A stretch of DNA of 64,000 nt from Serratia marcescens (GTDB lineage Bacteria; Pseudomonadota; Gammaproteobacteria; Enterobacterales; Enterobacteriaceae): assembly GCA_015548865.1 (NCBI GenBank), contig JADMXW010000004.1, positions 124,001 to 188,000 on the forward strand, read 5' to 3'. The notes beneath the pieces were generated by a model that was given only the letters and a program-made list of their open reading frames with translations, was not told where the DNA came from and ran no database searches. Of this stretch, positions 1 to 9,442 are shown piece by piece (the stretch's first letter is position 1; every line of letters begins with the position of its first letter). A program made the translations under genes and the position numbers.

Positions 1-1460
<1,460 letters not shown>

Positions 1461-1465
1461 CGCGA

Positions 1466-2365
1466 TCACTCCATCATTTTCTCGATAGGCAGCACCAAAA
1501 TGGAGCTGGCGCCCAGGGTTTTCAGCCGCTCCATCGTTTCCCAGAACAGCGTTTCGCTACTGACCATGTGCATGGCAACTCGGCTTTGATCGCCTGCCAG
1601 CGGCAGAATTGTCGGGCGTTCTGCACCCGGCAGCAACGCAATCACTTCATCCAGGCGCTCACTGGGTGCATGTAGCATGATATATTTTGATTCACGCGCC
1701 TGAATAACGCCTTGCATGCGGGTCAGCAGTTTGTCGATCAACTGTTGTTTCTCAGACGGCATATCACCATCGCGTTGAATCAGGCAGGCTTTGGAACGGT
1801 AGATAACGTCAACTTCACGCAGACCGTTGGCTTCCAACGTGGCCCCGGTTGAAACCAGATCGCAAATCGCGTCGGCTAATCCAGCGCGCGGCGCAACTTC
1901 CACTGATCCGTTTAACAGGCAGGATTTAAAATTGATCCCTTGTTTATCGAAATATTTTTTCAGCAGGTGAGGATAGGAGGTTGCTATGCGTTTGTTATTG
2001 AGGCACTGCGGTCCTGTGTACTCCTCATCCAACGGCATGGCCAGTGACAGACGGCAAGCGCCAAAATCGAGACGACGCAACATAAAATAACGGGGGTCTT
2101 CCCCTTGTGCCCGGCGGTTAAGTAACTCTTCTTCAAGTACGTTTTCACCGATAATTCCTAGATCGACCACGCCATCCATTACCAGACCGGGGATATCGTC
2201 ATCACGTACACGCAAGATATCGATAGGCATATTTTCTGCAAACGCGATTAAACGCTGTTGCTGCAAATTGATTTTAATACCGCAACGCGCCAGCAGTTCT
2301 CGGGAGTCATCGCTCAGTCTGCCTGATTTTTGCATTGCAATGCGTAAACGTGTTTTATCCAGCAT
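1466..2365 (-). CDS. hisG: ATP phosphoribosyltransferase, long form
   Basis: Catalyses the first committed step of histidine synthesis, joining ATP and PRPP to phosphoribosyl-ATP, and is feedback-inhibited by histidine. At 299 aa it is exactly the length of the enterobacterial long-form HisG. The N-terminus [20 protein letters not shown] is canonical. The PRPP loop region [14 protein letters not shown] lies near residue 170, and the C-terminal regulatory ACT-like domain ends in LPIEKMME. It is the first structural gene after the hisL leader and attenuator, so its expression should depend on charged His-tRNA. Confidence 0.98.
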   Translation of the reverse strand: MLDKTRLRIAMQKSGRLSDDSRELLARCGIKINLQQQRLIAFAENMPIDILRVRDDDIPGLVMDGVVDLGIIGENVLEEELLNRRAQGEDPRYFMLRRLDFGACRLSLAMPLDEEYTGPQCLNNKRIATSYPHLLKKYFDKQGINFKSCLLNGSVEVAPRAGLADAICDLVSTGATLEANGLREVDVIYRSKACLIQRDGDMPSEKQQLIDKLLTRMQGVIQARESKYIMLHAPSERLDEVIALLPGAERPTILPLAGDQSRVAMHMVSSETLFWETMERLKTLGASSILVLPIEKMME

Positions 2366-2432
2366 GGAAACCTCTTTTACCTGTCAAAATGGATGCGTTG
2401 CTGACCACCACTTTTTGTTAATCATCGGGCAA

Positions 2433-2468
2433 TAAAAAAGCCCTCGGAAGTTGATCTTCCGAGGGCTT
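2433..2468 (-). terminator. his operon attenuator (intrinsic terminator)
   Basis: Read on the minus strand, a GC-rich 11-bp stem (GCCCTCGGAAG paired with CTTCCGAGGGC, 5-nt loop) is followed by an uninterrupted U-run. It lies between the His-rich leader peptide and hisG, which is the layout of the enterobacterial his attenuator. Termination is expected when charged His-tRNA lets the leader be translated quickly. Confidence 0.95.
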
Positions 2469-2528
2469 TCTTTAGGTTCTGCGCCACTGGAAGATCCGAA
2501 CGTCTTCCAGCACCAACTGCCTGAAAGA

Positions 2529-2576
2529 CTAATCAGGATGATGGTGATGATGGTGGTTAAACAGAACGCGTAACAT
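2529..2576 (-). CDS. hisL: his operon leader peptide
   Basis: A 15-codon reading frame encodes MLRVLFNHHHHHHPD, with six consecutive histidine codons. It is upstream of the hisG attenuator and downstream of a recognisable promoter. The E. coli leader (MTRVQFKHHHHHHHPD) has seven histidines and the same Pro-Asp ending. The peptide has no known role as a product: ribosome stalling at the His codons selects the antiterminator RNA fold. Confidence 0.96.
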   Translation of the reverse strand: MLRVLFNHHHHHHPD

Positions 2577-2620
2577 AGAAAATTCTCTTAAATATACAGC
2601 GATAAGTGCATTGGCAATAA

Positions 2621-2649
2621 ACCTAAACTATCTCACCGCTGTTGTGCAA
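2621..2649 (-). promoter_or_regulatory. Probable his operon promoter
   Basis: On the minus strand there is TTGCAC (2649-2644), a 17-bp spacer, and TTAGGT (2626-2621). This resembles the E. coli his promoter, which also has TTG at -35 and TTAGGT at -10. It lies about 45 bp upstream of the hisL start. The call rests on pattern and position only. Confidence 0.65.
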
Positions 2650-2929
2650 CCCTTTTTTTGCTGCACGCGGCATCATCTTGCATTTTTGAGCGGAACGCGT
2701 GAGCGGATTTTGTAACCGACATTATAAATAGTCACATTATCGTCGGTAAGTGAGGTATTGAATAGGATAATCTGCCAGTTAACGATGCTGACCAGAACAA
2801 TGCTATGGTTTTACGGGGAGAGGGATTTTTTCGTAGTGGTGGTGATAGCAGATGAAAGGAAAATGCTGTCTTATCGGACATGCGGGTCTATTTCGAGAGT
2901 AGAATAGAAAGTAACTCAGACAGCTGGGA
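2650..2929. other. Divergent his/yeeZ intergenic region
   Basis: About 280 bp between the his promoter and yeeZ without a convincing gene. In E. coli the LysR-type gene yeeY lies next to yeeZ; I see none here. It must hold the yeeZ promoter, but no hexamer pair is good enough to place it. No clear repeats or terminators were seen. Confidence 0.5.
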
Positions 2930-3760
2930 GTGATGTCGATGAAGAAGGTGTCAATCGTAGGATTAGGGTGGTTAGGCATGCCGTTAGCATTGGCGCTTAA
3001 TGCTCGTGGCTATCAGGTGACGGGTACGAAAACCACGTCCGATGGTGTGGAAGCAGCGCGCATGAGCGGTATTGCCTGTTATGAGCTGCGTTTAACGCCG
3101 GAGTTAGTCTGTGATGCCGACGATCTTGACAGCGTGTTGAACGTGGATGCGTTAGTGATTACGCTTCCTGCCAGCAGAACAGCACAAGGTAGGGAAAATT
3201 ATCTGTTGGCCGTGCAGCAGTTGGTGAATAGCGCGCTGGCTTACGGTGTCCCCCGAGTTTTGTTCACCAGCTCAACCTCGGTGTATGGCAAAGGTGCGGG
3301 TAATGTGCGTGAGTCTTCCCCATTGCATCCTGAAACGGCGGCGGGCTATGTATTGGTGCAGCTAGAGCAATGGCTGCACGCATTGCCAAATACCTCCGTC
3401 GATATTCTGCGCCTTGCAGGACTGGTCGGGCCAGAGCGGCATCCTGGGCGGTTTTTAGCGGGGAAAACCCACCTTCCCGATGGTGAACTCGGCGTAAATC
3501 TGGTCCACCGTGATGATGTGATTGCAGCTATTCAATTGCTGCTGCAATTGCCAGCAGGTGGTCATCGCTATAATCTTTGCGCGCCGAAACATCCCACTAA
3601 GCGTGAGTTCTACACCGAGCAGGCGCAGCGTCTCGGTGTTGAGGTGCCGCAATTCAATGCCGAGAGTGAACGGCATGGGCGTATTATTGATGGGCAGCTT
3701 ATCTGCCGTGAACTGGGGTTTGAATACCAATACCCCGATCCAATGACGATGCCCTGGTGA
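2930..3760 (+). CDS. yeeZ: NAD(P)-binding SDR-like epimerase YeeZ
   Basis: A protein of the extended SDR/epimerase type with a Rossmann motif near the N-terminus (VGLGWLGMPLALALNARGYQ). It shares the YeeZ-specific blocks GTKTTSDGVEAARMSGI, FTSSTSVYGKGAG, DILRLAGLVGPERHPGRF and a FEYQYPDP C-terminus. At 276 aa it matches E. coli YeeZ (about 274), and it is likewise divergent from hisL. The first two in-frame ATGs precede MKKVSIVG, so the true start may be the ATG at 2939, which matches the E. coli N-terminus. The substrate is unknown; a role in nucleotide-sugar or coenzyme metabolism is family inference only. Confidence 0.92.
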   Translation: MMSMKKVSIVGLGWLGMPLALALNARGYQVTGTKTTSDGVEAARMSGIACYELRLTPELVCDADDLDSVLNVDALVITLPASRTAQGRENYLLAVQQLVNSALAYGVPRVLFTSSTSVYGKGAGNVRESSPLHPETAAGYVLVQLEQWLHALPNTSVDILRLAGLVGPERHPGRFLAGKTHLPDGELGVNLVHRDDVIAAIQLLLQLPAGGHRYNLCAPKHPTKREFYTEQAQRLGVEVPQFNAESERHGRIIDGQLICRELGFEYQYPDPMTMPW

Positions 3761-3927
3761 TGTTTCACTAAACGGATTGCATAGCGCTTATCCTATCAGG
3801 ACGCGTTTACTTATTTGTCATTTTGGCCTAGGGCAGGGCTCGAAATCTGCACATATTCCGTATACGCTCCGGTTTCTGCGCTCTGTCCGTGGCAAAATGG
3901 GTCAACCAATGCTGCCTATTAGGTTCG

Positions 3928-4127
3928 TATACCCTAAATAATTCGAGTTGCAGGACGGCGGCAAGTGAATGACAAATCTGTCTGGAACAGATTTGAACAG
4001 CGCTTGCGCTGACCCGTAGGGTGAATCTCAGGATGAGATTCATTAATCCCGATGAGCTTACTCAGGTAAGTGATTCGTGTGAACGAACGCAGCCAACACA
4101 CCTGCAACTTGAAGTATGACGGGTATA
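3928..4127. repeat. Interspersed palindromic repeat, copy 1 (AAATTTG-stem variant)
   Basis: Starts with TATACCCTAAATAATTCGAG and ends with CTTGAAGTATGACGGGTATA, so the termini are imperfect inverted repeats. Inside is the stem ACAAATCTGTctggAACAGATTTG, the small hairpin CAGCGCTTGCGCTG, and a second arm around AGCTTACTCAGGTAAGTGATTCG. It is intergenic. At least seven further copies or remnants occur in the window. Confidence 0.85.
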
Positions 4128-4194
4128 GCTATATTGGTCGTATTTTTGGGGCGTCGATACACGGAGAAGAATGTTTTTTTAATGTTTTATTTTT

Positions 4195-4500
4195 TCATTC
4201 CGCCTCAGTGATTGCATCGTAAATACCTTTGCCTATCAAGAGCGCTGCGGCTACTCCCGTAATTAAATATGCCAATCTCATCTTCATCTTACATGAATGA
4301 TTGTCTTTCTCTGTTAGTGAGGTTTTTTGGCGTGATACGTTTTTTCTTTCGGTGAAATGTTGATGATTCCCGGTGTTTGCGATTTTTTTAAGACTTGTTC
4401 TTAGATTGTTCTCTTCTGCAATGTGACCTTCTAATGAGACAGGTGAATAATCAATTAATACGTGTATTGATGGTGTGTCATTAAACTTTACGGTTTTCAT
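4195..4500 (-). CDS. Small hypothetical tail-anchored protein
   Basis: I do not recognise this 101-aa protein. AGGA about 8 nt upstream of the ATG gives a plausible ribosome binding site. The first 70 residues are hydrophilic, without a signal peptide. Residues about 75-94 (LAYLITGVAAALLIGKGIY) form one hydrophobic segment, followed by the short acidic tail DAITEAE, which is a tail-anchor layout. The N-terminus MKTVKFND fits the eukaryotic PP1-docking pattern [RK]-x-[VI]-x-[FW], but short motifs occur by chance. The coding region is AT-rich like its surroundings and unlike yeeZ. It is flanked by repeat copies at 3928-4127 and 4626-4765. It could be a small accessory envelope protein or a spurious open frame. 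Confidence 0.5.
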   Translation of the reverse strand: MKTVKFNDTPSIHVLIDYSPVSLEGHIAEENNLRTSLKKIANTGNHQHFTERKNVSRQKTSLTEKDNHSCKMKMRLAYLITGVAAALLIGKGIYDAITEAE

Positions 4501-4625
4501 AAGCAGTCCTGAATTTTTGGCTGAAAATGGATGGCGTCATCGTGCTTTTAATTTTATGTGTGCTTAATTATCAATATTAAATGTACCATTTAATAAATTG
4601 CATGTTTGTCATGCGCCAAATGACA

Positions 4626-4765
4626 TGTGCGTTGGGTTGCGTTTGCTCACCCGATTATTTACTTTAGTGAATTCATTTCTCGAGTCAGTGCAAGCACGGC
4701 TCAAATTTGTTCCAGATAAATACGTCATTCACTTGTCGCCCTTCTGATCTTTGAATTGATTAGGG
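4626..4765. repeat. Interspersed palindromic repeat, decayed remnant
   Basis: Reads in the opposite orientation to copy 1 with many substitutions. Recognisable pieces in order are GTGCGTTGGGTTGCGTTTG, CACCCGATTATTTACTTTAG, CAGTGCAAGCACGGCTCAAA, TTTGTTCCAGATAAATACG, TCATTCACTTGTCGCCCTTC and AATTGATTAGGG. Each aligns with the intact copy at 14988-15153. It is evidently an old insertion. Confidence 0.65.
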
Positions 4766-5056
4766 GATTGTGTCCATTGATTATTTTCATTTTGTTTGGT
4801 TTTTATATTTCTCATTATGTGACGGGTTTTTATTTTTGTCTTTCAAAAAATCGATTTTTTTATATTGATGATGAATGCTCATTGGCATCATGACACGATG
4901 AATAGAGTAGAATTCCTCATTGTGTGAAGTTTCTTCTTCGTAAGATGTATCTTGTTTTTGACATTATTGTCACCGTGTAGTATTCGTTTTTGAAAGAAAA
5001 AAACAAATGCTGATATATTTTATAACTGATTGTGTTTTTTTCAGTATGGTCTGAAA

Positions 5057-5070
5057 GGGGGGGGTATAAT
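5057..5070 (+). promoter_or_regulatory. Candidate -10 box with an adjoining G8 tract
   Basis: A run of eight G (5057-5064) directly abuts a perfect TATAAT (5065-5070), about 170 bp upstream of the transporter gene at 5240. No good -35 hexamer lies 16-18 bp upstream; the nearest T-rich candidate (TTTTCA, 5038-5043) would need a 21-bp spacer. If active, the G-run would be part of the promoter spacer, where slippage changes promoter strength in known phase-variable systems. Confidence 0.35.
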
Positions 5071-5239
5071 GACTAACATCTTTAATTCATTGATTGATAG
5101 ATGAATGTGTTTTTATCCTACTGTTTTCCAAAAATCAGTTGATAAATGAGGGGAGTGGGTGAAGGTAACTCGCATTGTTACTTATGGGGTTTCTAAATAG
5201 ATACTTTTTATTAATATTCCTGTTTTTATTTTTACTATA

Positions 5240-5995
5240 ATGGTGGTTAATGTGCAAGATGAGCCTGATTACGATAAGGGAGGGAATGAAAATCACTGGT
5301 TGTTGCGTGTGAAGATGAAATGGTGGTATGTCTTGGATTCCTATAAAATAGGTGTAATTCCCTTGCCGTTGTTTATATTGTCAGGCGGTATTGTGGCCTG
5401 GGGTTGTTTCAATAATAATTTATCGAATGATATTGTGGTGATGGTTGTTACCCTGGCTTTTTTTGGTTTTGCCTGTGGCGAACTTGGCAAACGCTTGCCT
5501 CTCGTTGGTAAAATGGGGGCTGCTGCCATTTGTGCCACGTTCATCCCCTCTGCGTTAGTCTATTACGGTTTGTTGCCGCAGGCTGTGGTGGTATCGGTAA
5601 GCGCTTTTTATCACGACACTAATATCCTGTATCTTTATATTTGCTGCATTATTGTGGGCAGTACGCTCAGTATGGATCGCCGTACTTTAATACAGGGTTT
5701 TTTACGTATTATTGTTCCCATGCTCTGCGGTGAGATTATGGGCATGCTAATGGGGATGACCGTTGGGATACTGTTGGGAATGGAGCCGTTTCATCTGTTT
5801 TTCTTCTTGGTGTTACCCATTATTGTCGCGATTATCTCTTGCTGCCAAAGTGGTCAAGGTGGAACGGGGGATGTCGCGATTTTGACCGCCGGAGAGCGTA
5901 TGGTTTTAATGCCATTCGCTCAGGTAGCGACTCGCGTTGGTGGTGCATTGAATGTGTCACTTTCGCTGCTGGTGCTGAACAACCTGCTGGCCTGA
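5240..5995 (+). CDS. 2-hydroxycarboxylate (citrate/malate) transporter family protein, internally deleted
   Basis: The N-terminal 195 residues match the first half of 2HCT sodium symporters (CitS/CimH type): IGVIPLPLFIL, FACGELGKRLPLVGKMGAAA and a membrane region ending FFFLVLPI. The sequence then passes directly into the family's C-terminal end, CQSGQGGTGDVAILTAGERM and LMPFAQVATRVGGAL. Family members have about 440 residues; this one has 251. The missing part includes the first GGxG re-entrant-loop motif, the centre of the protein and most of the second repeat domain; the second GGxG (QGGTGD) is present. The frame is intact and there is no obvious Shine-Dalgarno before 5240, so a later start near MKWWYV is possible. 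It is probably a non-functional remnant, with a reduced functional form less likely. Confidence 0.8.
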   Translation: MVVNVQDEPDYDKGGNENHWLLRVKMKWWYVLDSYKIGVIPLPLFILSGGIVAWGCFNNNLSNDIVVMVVTLAFFGFACGELGKRLPLVGKMGAAAICATFIPSALVYYGLLPQAVVVSVSAFYHDTNILYLYICCIIVGSTLSMDRRTLIQGFLRIIVPMLCGEIMGMLMGMTVGILLGMEPFHLFFFLVLPIIVAIISCCQSGQGGTGDVAILTAGERMVLMPFAQVATRVGGALNVSLSLLVLNNLLA

Positions 5996-6103
5996 GCGCG
6001 CGATGCGTATTGGCTTGACGGCAGGCACATCTGCACCGTAACGTTAAGGTGTTCAGCGTCATTTTTCTTACACCCTGTAATAACGGTGTAGCTACGCCTG
6101 AGC

Positions 6104-6130
6104 TAAAGTTTAGTTATCCGCTGCCGATAC
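6104..6130 (+). promoter_or_regulatory. FliA (sigma-28) flagellar class 3 promoter of ycgR
   Basis: TAAAGTTT (6104-6111), an 11-bp spacer, and GCCGATAC (6123-6130). The enterobacterial sigma-28 consensus is TAAAGTTT-N11-GCCGATAA, so 15 of the 16 hexamer/octamer positions match and the spacing is exact. It lies about 57 bp upstream of ycgR, a known flagellar class 3 gene in E. coli. Confidence 0.93.
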
Positions 6131-6186
6131 CAATGTGATGTTTTTTTCATGCGATTGGCTGCCGATGTGCATAGACCATTCATTTC

Positions 6187-6948
6187 ATGATGGGGATAGG
6201 TGTGGTGGAACAGAATTCCAAAGAGCAGTTTGTTAAGCGTAACAAACTGGCTATCTGCGCAACATTACGCGACTTGCAAAAAAATGATATCACTGTGATG
6301 GTCAACCATGCTCGCGGGCAATTTATCAGTAAAATTCTTGATGTATTGCCAGACGATAATCTGTTTGTTTTCGATTTAGGTGGGGTTGAAACCGAAAACA
6401 GTCGCGCATTGTACGCAGGCGATCTTGCTTTCGTGGCTGAGCCCGCGGGCGCTAAAGTTGAATTTAAATCAAGCATTGCCCGTACAGTCGATTTTCAGGG
6501 CTTACCCGCGTTTACGGCCCCGGTTCCTCCCGAACTCTTCTATATACAGCGTAGAAACTATTTTCGCATTTCAACGCCGGTGTGGCCGCCGCTGTTGTGT
6601 CGCGGTGAACTGGCGGATAAGACGCCATTCCAGTTCGAAATTAAAGATATTTCTCTTGGCGGTTTAGGTTTGTTTACTGAGCGCGACATGAGCGATGTAA
6701 TTTTTCCAGGAGATATTCTGGAAAATGTCGAGATGGATCTGGATGATTACGGTTTTTTCTGCGTTGATATGCAACTTGTCGGTCAGGCTGATAGCAAAGT
6801 CGTTGACAGTAAAGGGGAAGTAAAAGTGATGAAGCGACTCAGTTTCAGGTTCCCGGCGCTGTCCGCTTCTCAGGAACGCGATTTACAGCAGGTGATTTAC
6901 GAACTGGAGCGTTTGCAGATCCAAAAAAGAAAGCGCTTTCAGGATTGA
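6187..6948 (+). CDS. ycgR: Flagellar brake protein YcgR (c-di-GMP-binding PilZ protein)
   Basis: YcgR binds cyclic di-GMP and then acts on the flagellar rotor and stator to slow swimming. The N-terminal YcgR domain (about residues 10-112) includes AKVEFKSSIA. The PilZ domain follows, with the c-di-GMP loop RRNYFR at about 122-127 (RxxxR) and DISLGGLG at about 154-161 (D/NxSxxG). Length is 253 aa versus 244 in E. coli. The start is uncertain: two adjacent ATGs at 6187 and 6190, or a GTG a few codons on behind GGGGATAGG. It stands alone behind a strong sigma-28 promoter, which ties it to the flagellar regulon although no flagellar genes are nearby. Confidence 0.95.
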   Translation: MMGIGVVEQNSKEQFVKRNKLAICATLRDLQKNDITVMVNHARGQFISKILDVLPDDNLFVFDLGGVETENSRALYAGDLAFVAEPAGAKVEFKSSIARTVDFQGLPAFTAPVPPELFYIQRRNYFRISTPVWPPLLCRGELADKTPFQFEIKDISLGGLGLFTERDMSDVIFPGDILENVEMDLDDYGFFCVDMQLVGQADSKVVDSKGEVKVMKRLSFRFPALSASQERDLQQVIYELERLQIQKRKRFQD

Positions 6949-7080
6949 TTTCTGGCTGCACACAGCAAAAAAATAATTTATTACATTTAGGTCGGCGTGA
7001 ATTCTGCCAAATGTCATAAAGAATAACACTACAGCTTGTCAGAATGACCCGACTAGGGCAGAATACGCGCCCTGTAAATA

Positions 7081-7112
7081 GCCGACGCTTCACTAGCGTC
7101 GGTTATTTTTTT
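7081..7112 (+). terminator. Intrinsic terminator after ycgR
   Basis: Stem GCCGACGC / GCGTCGGT with a 7-nt loop, followed by TATTTTTTT. It is 130 bp downstream of ycgR. A smaller hairpin (AGGGC...GCCCT, 7056-7074) stands just before it. Confidence 0.85.
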
Positions 7113-7296
7113 GCATCAACAAATGACGCAACACCTGTGTTTTCAACCAAGAGGCCGGACAACGATCCGGATAGATAATCAGTATTGTGTGTGCCAAACG
7201 GCCACGATGAGGAAAGGAAAATGGGGCAATTTCTCAATAGGGCACCGGCTTTTGTCGGTCCGGCGTTGTCTGTTGTGGGAATAGGAGGGGCTTATC

Positions 7297-8661
7297 ATGT
7301 CCGTTAACAGTGCCGCTCCGGTTTCACAACGCGCGCAGTTAAGAAAAACCCTGACGTTGTGGCAGGTGGTTATGATGGGGCTGGCCTATATGCAGCCAAT
7401 GACCATCTATGACACTTTCGGCATCGTAACCAATCTGACCGATGGTCATGTCGCCACTGCCTACGGCTTTGCGTTGATTGGTATCCTGTTTACTGCTGTC
7501 AGCTATGGCAAGTTGGTGCGCCGTTTTCCTTCCGCGGGTTCCGCTTATACCTATGCGCAAAAGGCGATTAGCCCGCACGTTGGTTTCATGGTTGGCTGGT
7601 CTTCGCTGCTCGATTATCTTTTTATGCCGATGATTAATATCCTGTTGGCAAGAACCTATCTGGAAGCGATTTTTCCGGGGGTGCCCGCGTGGATATTCGT
7701 AGCCGTGTTGGTTGGGCTGATGACGCTGTTTAACCTGCGTGGTATCAATATCGTTGCCAACCTTAACTCGATTATCGTTGTGGTACAGGTCGCCATCATG
7801 GTGGTTTTCCTGGGGCTTCTGATTCACGGTGTTTCGCAAGGCGAAGGTGCAGGGACGTTGGTCAGCACACGTCCGTTCTGGTCTGAAAACGCTCATCTGG
7901 TGCCCATGATTACCGGTGCGACAATACTTTGTTTCTCTTTCCTCGGTTTTGATGGCATCAGCTCTCTGTCAGAAGAAACGCCGGATGCGGGACGTGTGAT
8001 CCCGAAAGCGATCTTTCTGACGGCATTGATTGGTGGCGTGATCTTCATCGTGGTGTCTTACTTCTTGCAGCTCTATTTTCCGGATGTCACCCGATTCAAT
8101 TCGCCAGAATCTTCCCAACCAGAAATCATGTTGTACGTGGCGGGTAAATTCTTCCAATCCATTATACTGGTCTTCTCTTGTGTGACTGTACTGGCTTCAG
8201 GGATGGCTGCCCATGCAGGTGTTTCGCGCCTGATGTATGTGATGGGGCGTGACGGTGTATTCCCAGAACGTTTCTTTGGCTACATCCACCCACAGTGGCG
8301 TACGCCGTCGCTGAACGTATTGCTGGTCGGTGTGGTTGCGCTCTCAGCTGTCTCTTTCGATTTGGAAGTGGCTACCGCGTTGATTAACTTTGGTGCGTTG
8401 GTGGCGTTTACCTTTGTGAACCTGTCGGTGATTTCACAGTTCTATCTGCGTGAAGGCCGTAATCGCACACTCAAAGATACTTTCCACTATCTGTTGTTGC
8501 CGCTGCTAGGTGCGCTGGCGGTAGGTGCGTTGTGGTTGAATCTGGAGAAAAGCTCCATGACGTTGGGCCTGATCTGGGCTTCTATCGGCCTGATCTATCT
8601 TGCGTTTGTGACGCGCACCTTCCGTGAACCAGTGCCACAGTGCAGCGAAGAACTGCTTTGA
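7297..8661 (+). CDS. plaP: Putrescine importer PlaP (APC family)
   Basis: A 454-aa amino acid/polyamine permease with about 12 membrane segments. It follows E. coli PlaP (YeeF, 452 aa) more closely than Puu[55 protein letters not shown]-like [28 protein letters not shown] and the ending FREPVPQ. PlaP is a low-affinity proton-coupled putrescine importer, linked in E. coli to pilus-driven surface motility. The position close to yeeZ/his and sbcB is as in E. coli, though yeeE and yeeD are absent. It starts at ATG after GGAATAGGAGGGG. No operon partner is visible. Confidence 0.9.
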   Translation: MSVNSAAPVSQRAQLRKTLTLWQVVMMGLAYMQPMTIYDTFGIVTNLTDGHVATAYGFALIGILFTAVSYGKLVRRFPSAGSAYTYAQKAISPHVGFMVGWSSLLDYLFMPMINILLARTYLEAIFPGVPAWIFVAVLVGLMTLFNLRGINIVANLNSIIVVVQVAIMVVFLGLLIHGVSQGEGAGTLVSTRPFWSENAHLVPMITGATILCFSFLGFDGISSLSEETPDAGRVIPKAIFLTALIGGVIFIVVSYFLQLYFPDVTRFNSPESSQPEIMLYVAGKFFQSIILVFSCVTVLASGMAAHAGVSRLMYVMGRDGVFPERFFGYIHPQWRTPSLNVLLVGVVALSAVSFDLEVATALINFGALVAFTFVNLSVISQFYLREGRNRTLKDTFHYLLLPLLGALAVGALWLNLEKSSMTLGLIWASIGLIYLAFVTRTFREPVPQCSEELL

Positions 8662-8675
8662 TGTAATACACAGAG

Positions 8676-8702
8676 AGCGGGTTTGATCATCAAACCCGCT
8701 TC
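8676..8702. terminator. Hairpin between convergent plaP and fimbrial operon
   Basis: A near-perfect palindrome AGCGGGTTTGAT/ATCAAACCCGCT lies directly after plaP and about 50 bp from the end of the convergent fimbrial operon. The T-run is weak (TTCT), so efficiency is uncertain. It may serve both strands. Confidence 0.6.
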
Positions 8703-8752
8703 TACACTGTTATGCGATATCCTCTCGTTGCTCCTGACAGCATCTCCCGCGG

Positions 8753-9442
8753 TTAAACCCCCTCAATACGGCTCCTAAAGCGCTGAGTCAACCCTGCATC
8801 ATCGATAATGCTGAAGGTTATTTCGCCATTTTGCAGGTGGCAATCGGTAGGCAGGTCTTGTTCAGAAAAGGGGCTCAGCGTTATTCCCGACCAGATACAG
8901 GTTGTTGCCGATATCGTAGAGAAGGATATATTCCATGGTGTTGGATTCACTGCGGACAACCGATTCTGTTTTTTTTGAAACCGAACGTTATCGCCAATAT
9001 TCTGAGGCAACTTCCCCACTGTAACGGGGCGCCAGAGCACTTTGATTTGGCTGCGTAGTGCAAGGGTAAGTTCAAATGAAGAGGCGGAAGGGGATGTAGG
9101 TGGAATTTCATATACGTTGAGCCACAAGAGTGACTCGCGATCCTGGGGTAATGTTTTGCCACTGGTGAGCAGTTGCAGTGATTTTTGTGCTTGCGGAGCT
9201 AATCGGAAAACCGGGGGTAAAACGATAAAAGGAGAGTTGGCCGTTGCTGGTGTTCTTTCAGGAACACCATCATCAATCCAACTTTGTACCAGCACCGGAT
9301 ACTCCGCATCGTTTGACAATGTAATGCTGGCGGCTGTTTTTCCTGGTTCGAAGACAACGCGTGTTGCGCTTAAGTTTACTGCAGCCGCAGCATAAGCACT
9401 CAGCATCCAAAGGCTACTGAATACGCAATAAAATTTGTGCAT
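8753..9442 (-). CDS. Second fimbrial periplasmic chaperone
   Basis: A PapD-like chaperone of 229 aa with a signal peptide ending near AYAAAA. The N-terminal Ig-like domain shows LSATRVVFEPGKTAASITLSN, WIDDG, PPVFRLAPQAQKSLQLL and LWLNVYEIPP, the G1-strand/subunit-binding signature. The arginine in TRVVFEP and the lysine in QKSLQLL are candidates for the pair that anchors the subunit C-terminus. Two cysteines in the C-terminal domain could form a disulphide. It overlaps the 3' end of the adhesin gene by 29 bp, so it is the last gene of the operon. Only about a third of its sequence resembles the first chaperone, which suggests a dedicated client, perhaps the tip adhesin. Confidence 0.9.
   Translation of the reverse strand: MHKFYCVFSSLWMLSAYAAAAVNLSATRVVFEPGKTAASITLSNDAEYPVLVQSWIDDGVPERTPATANSPFIVLPPVFRLAPQAQKSLQLLTSGKTLPQDRESLLWLNVYEIPPTSPSASSFELTLALRSQIKVLWRPVTVGKLPQNIGDNVRFQKKQNRLSAVNPTPWNISFSTISATTCIWSGITLSPFSEQDLPTDCHLQNGEITFSIIDDAGLTQRFRSRIEGV

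Larger units (their letters stand above)
4501..5239. other. AT-rich intergenic region
   Basis: About 740 bp, strongly AT-rich, between the small minus-strand gene and the 2HCT gene. It contains a decayed repeat copy (4626-4765) and the G8/TATAAT site (5057-5070). Otherwise I see no open frame with a ribosome binding site, no RNA gene and no mobile-element ends. Confidence 0.5.

Noticed and set aside
3928-4127. Possible CRISPR repeat unit
   Set aside because: The repeats in this window are 120-230 bp, palindromic and scattered, without regular spacers, and no cas gene is present.
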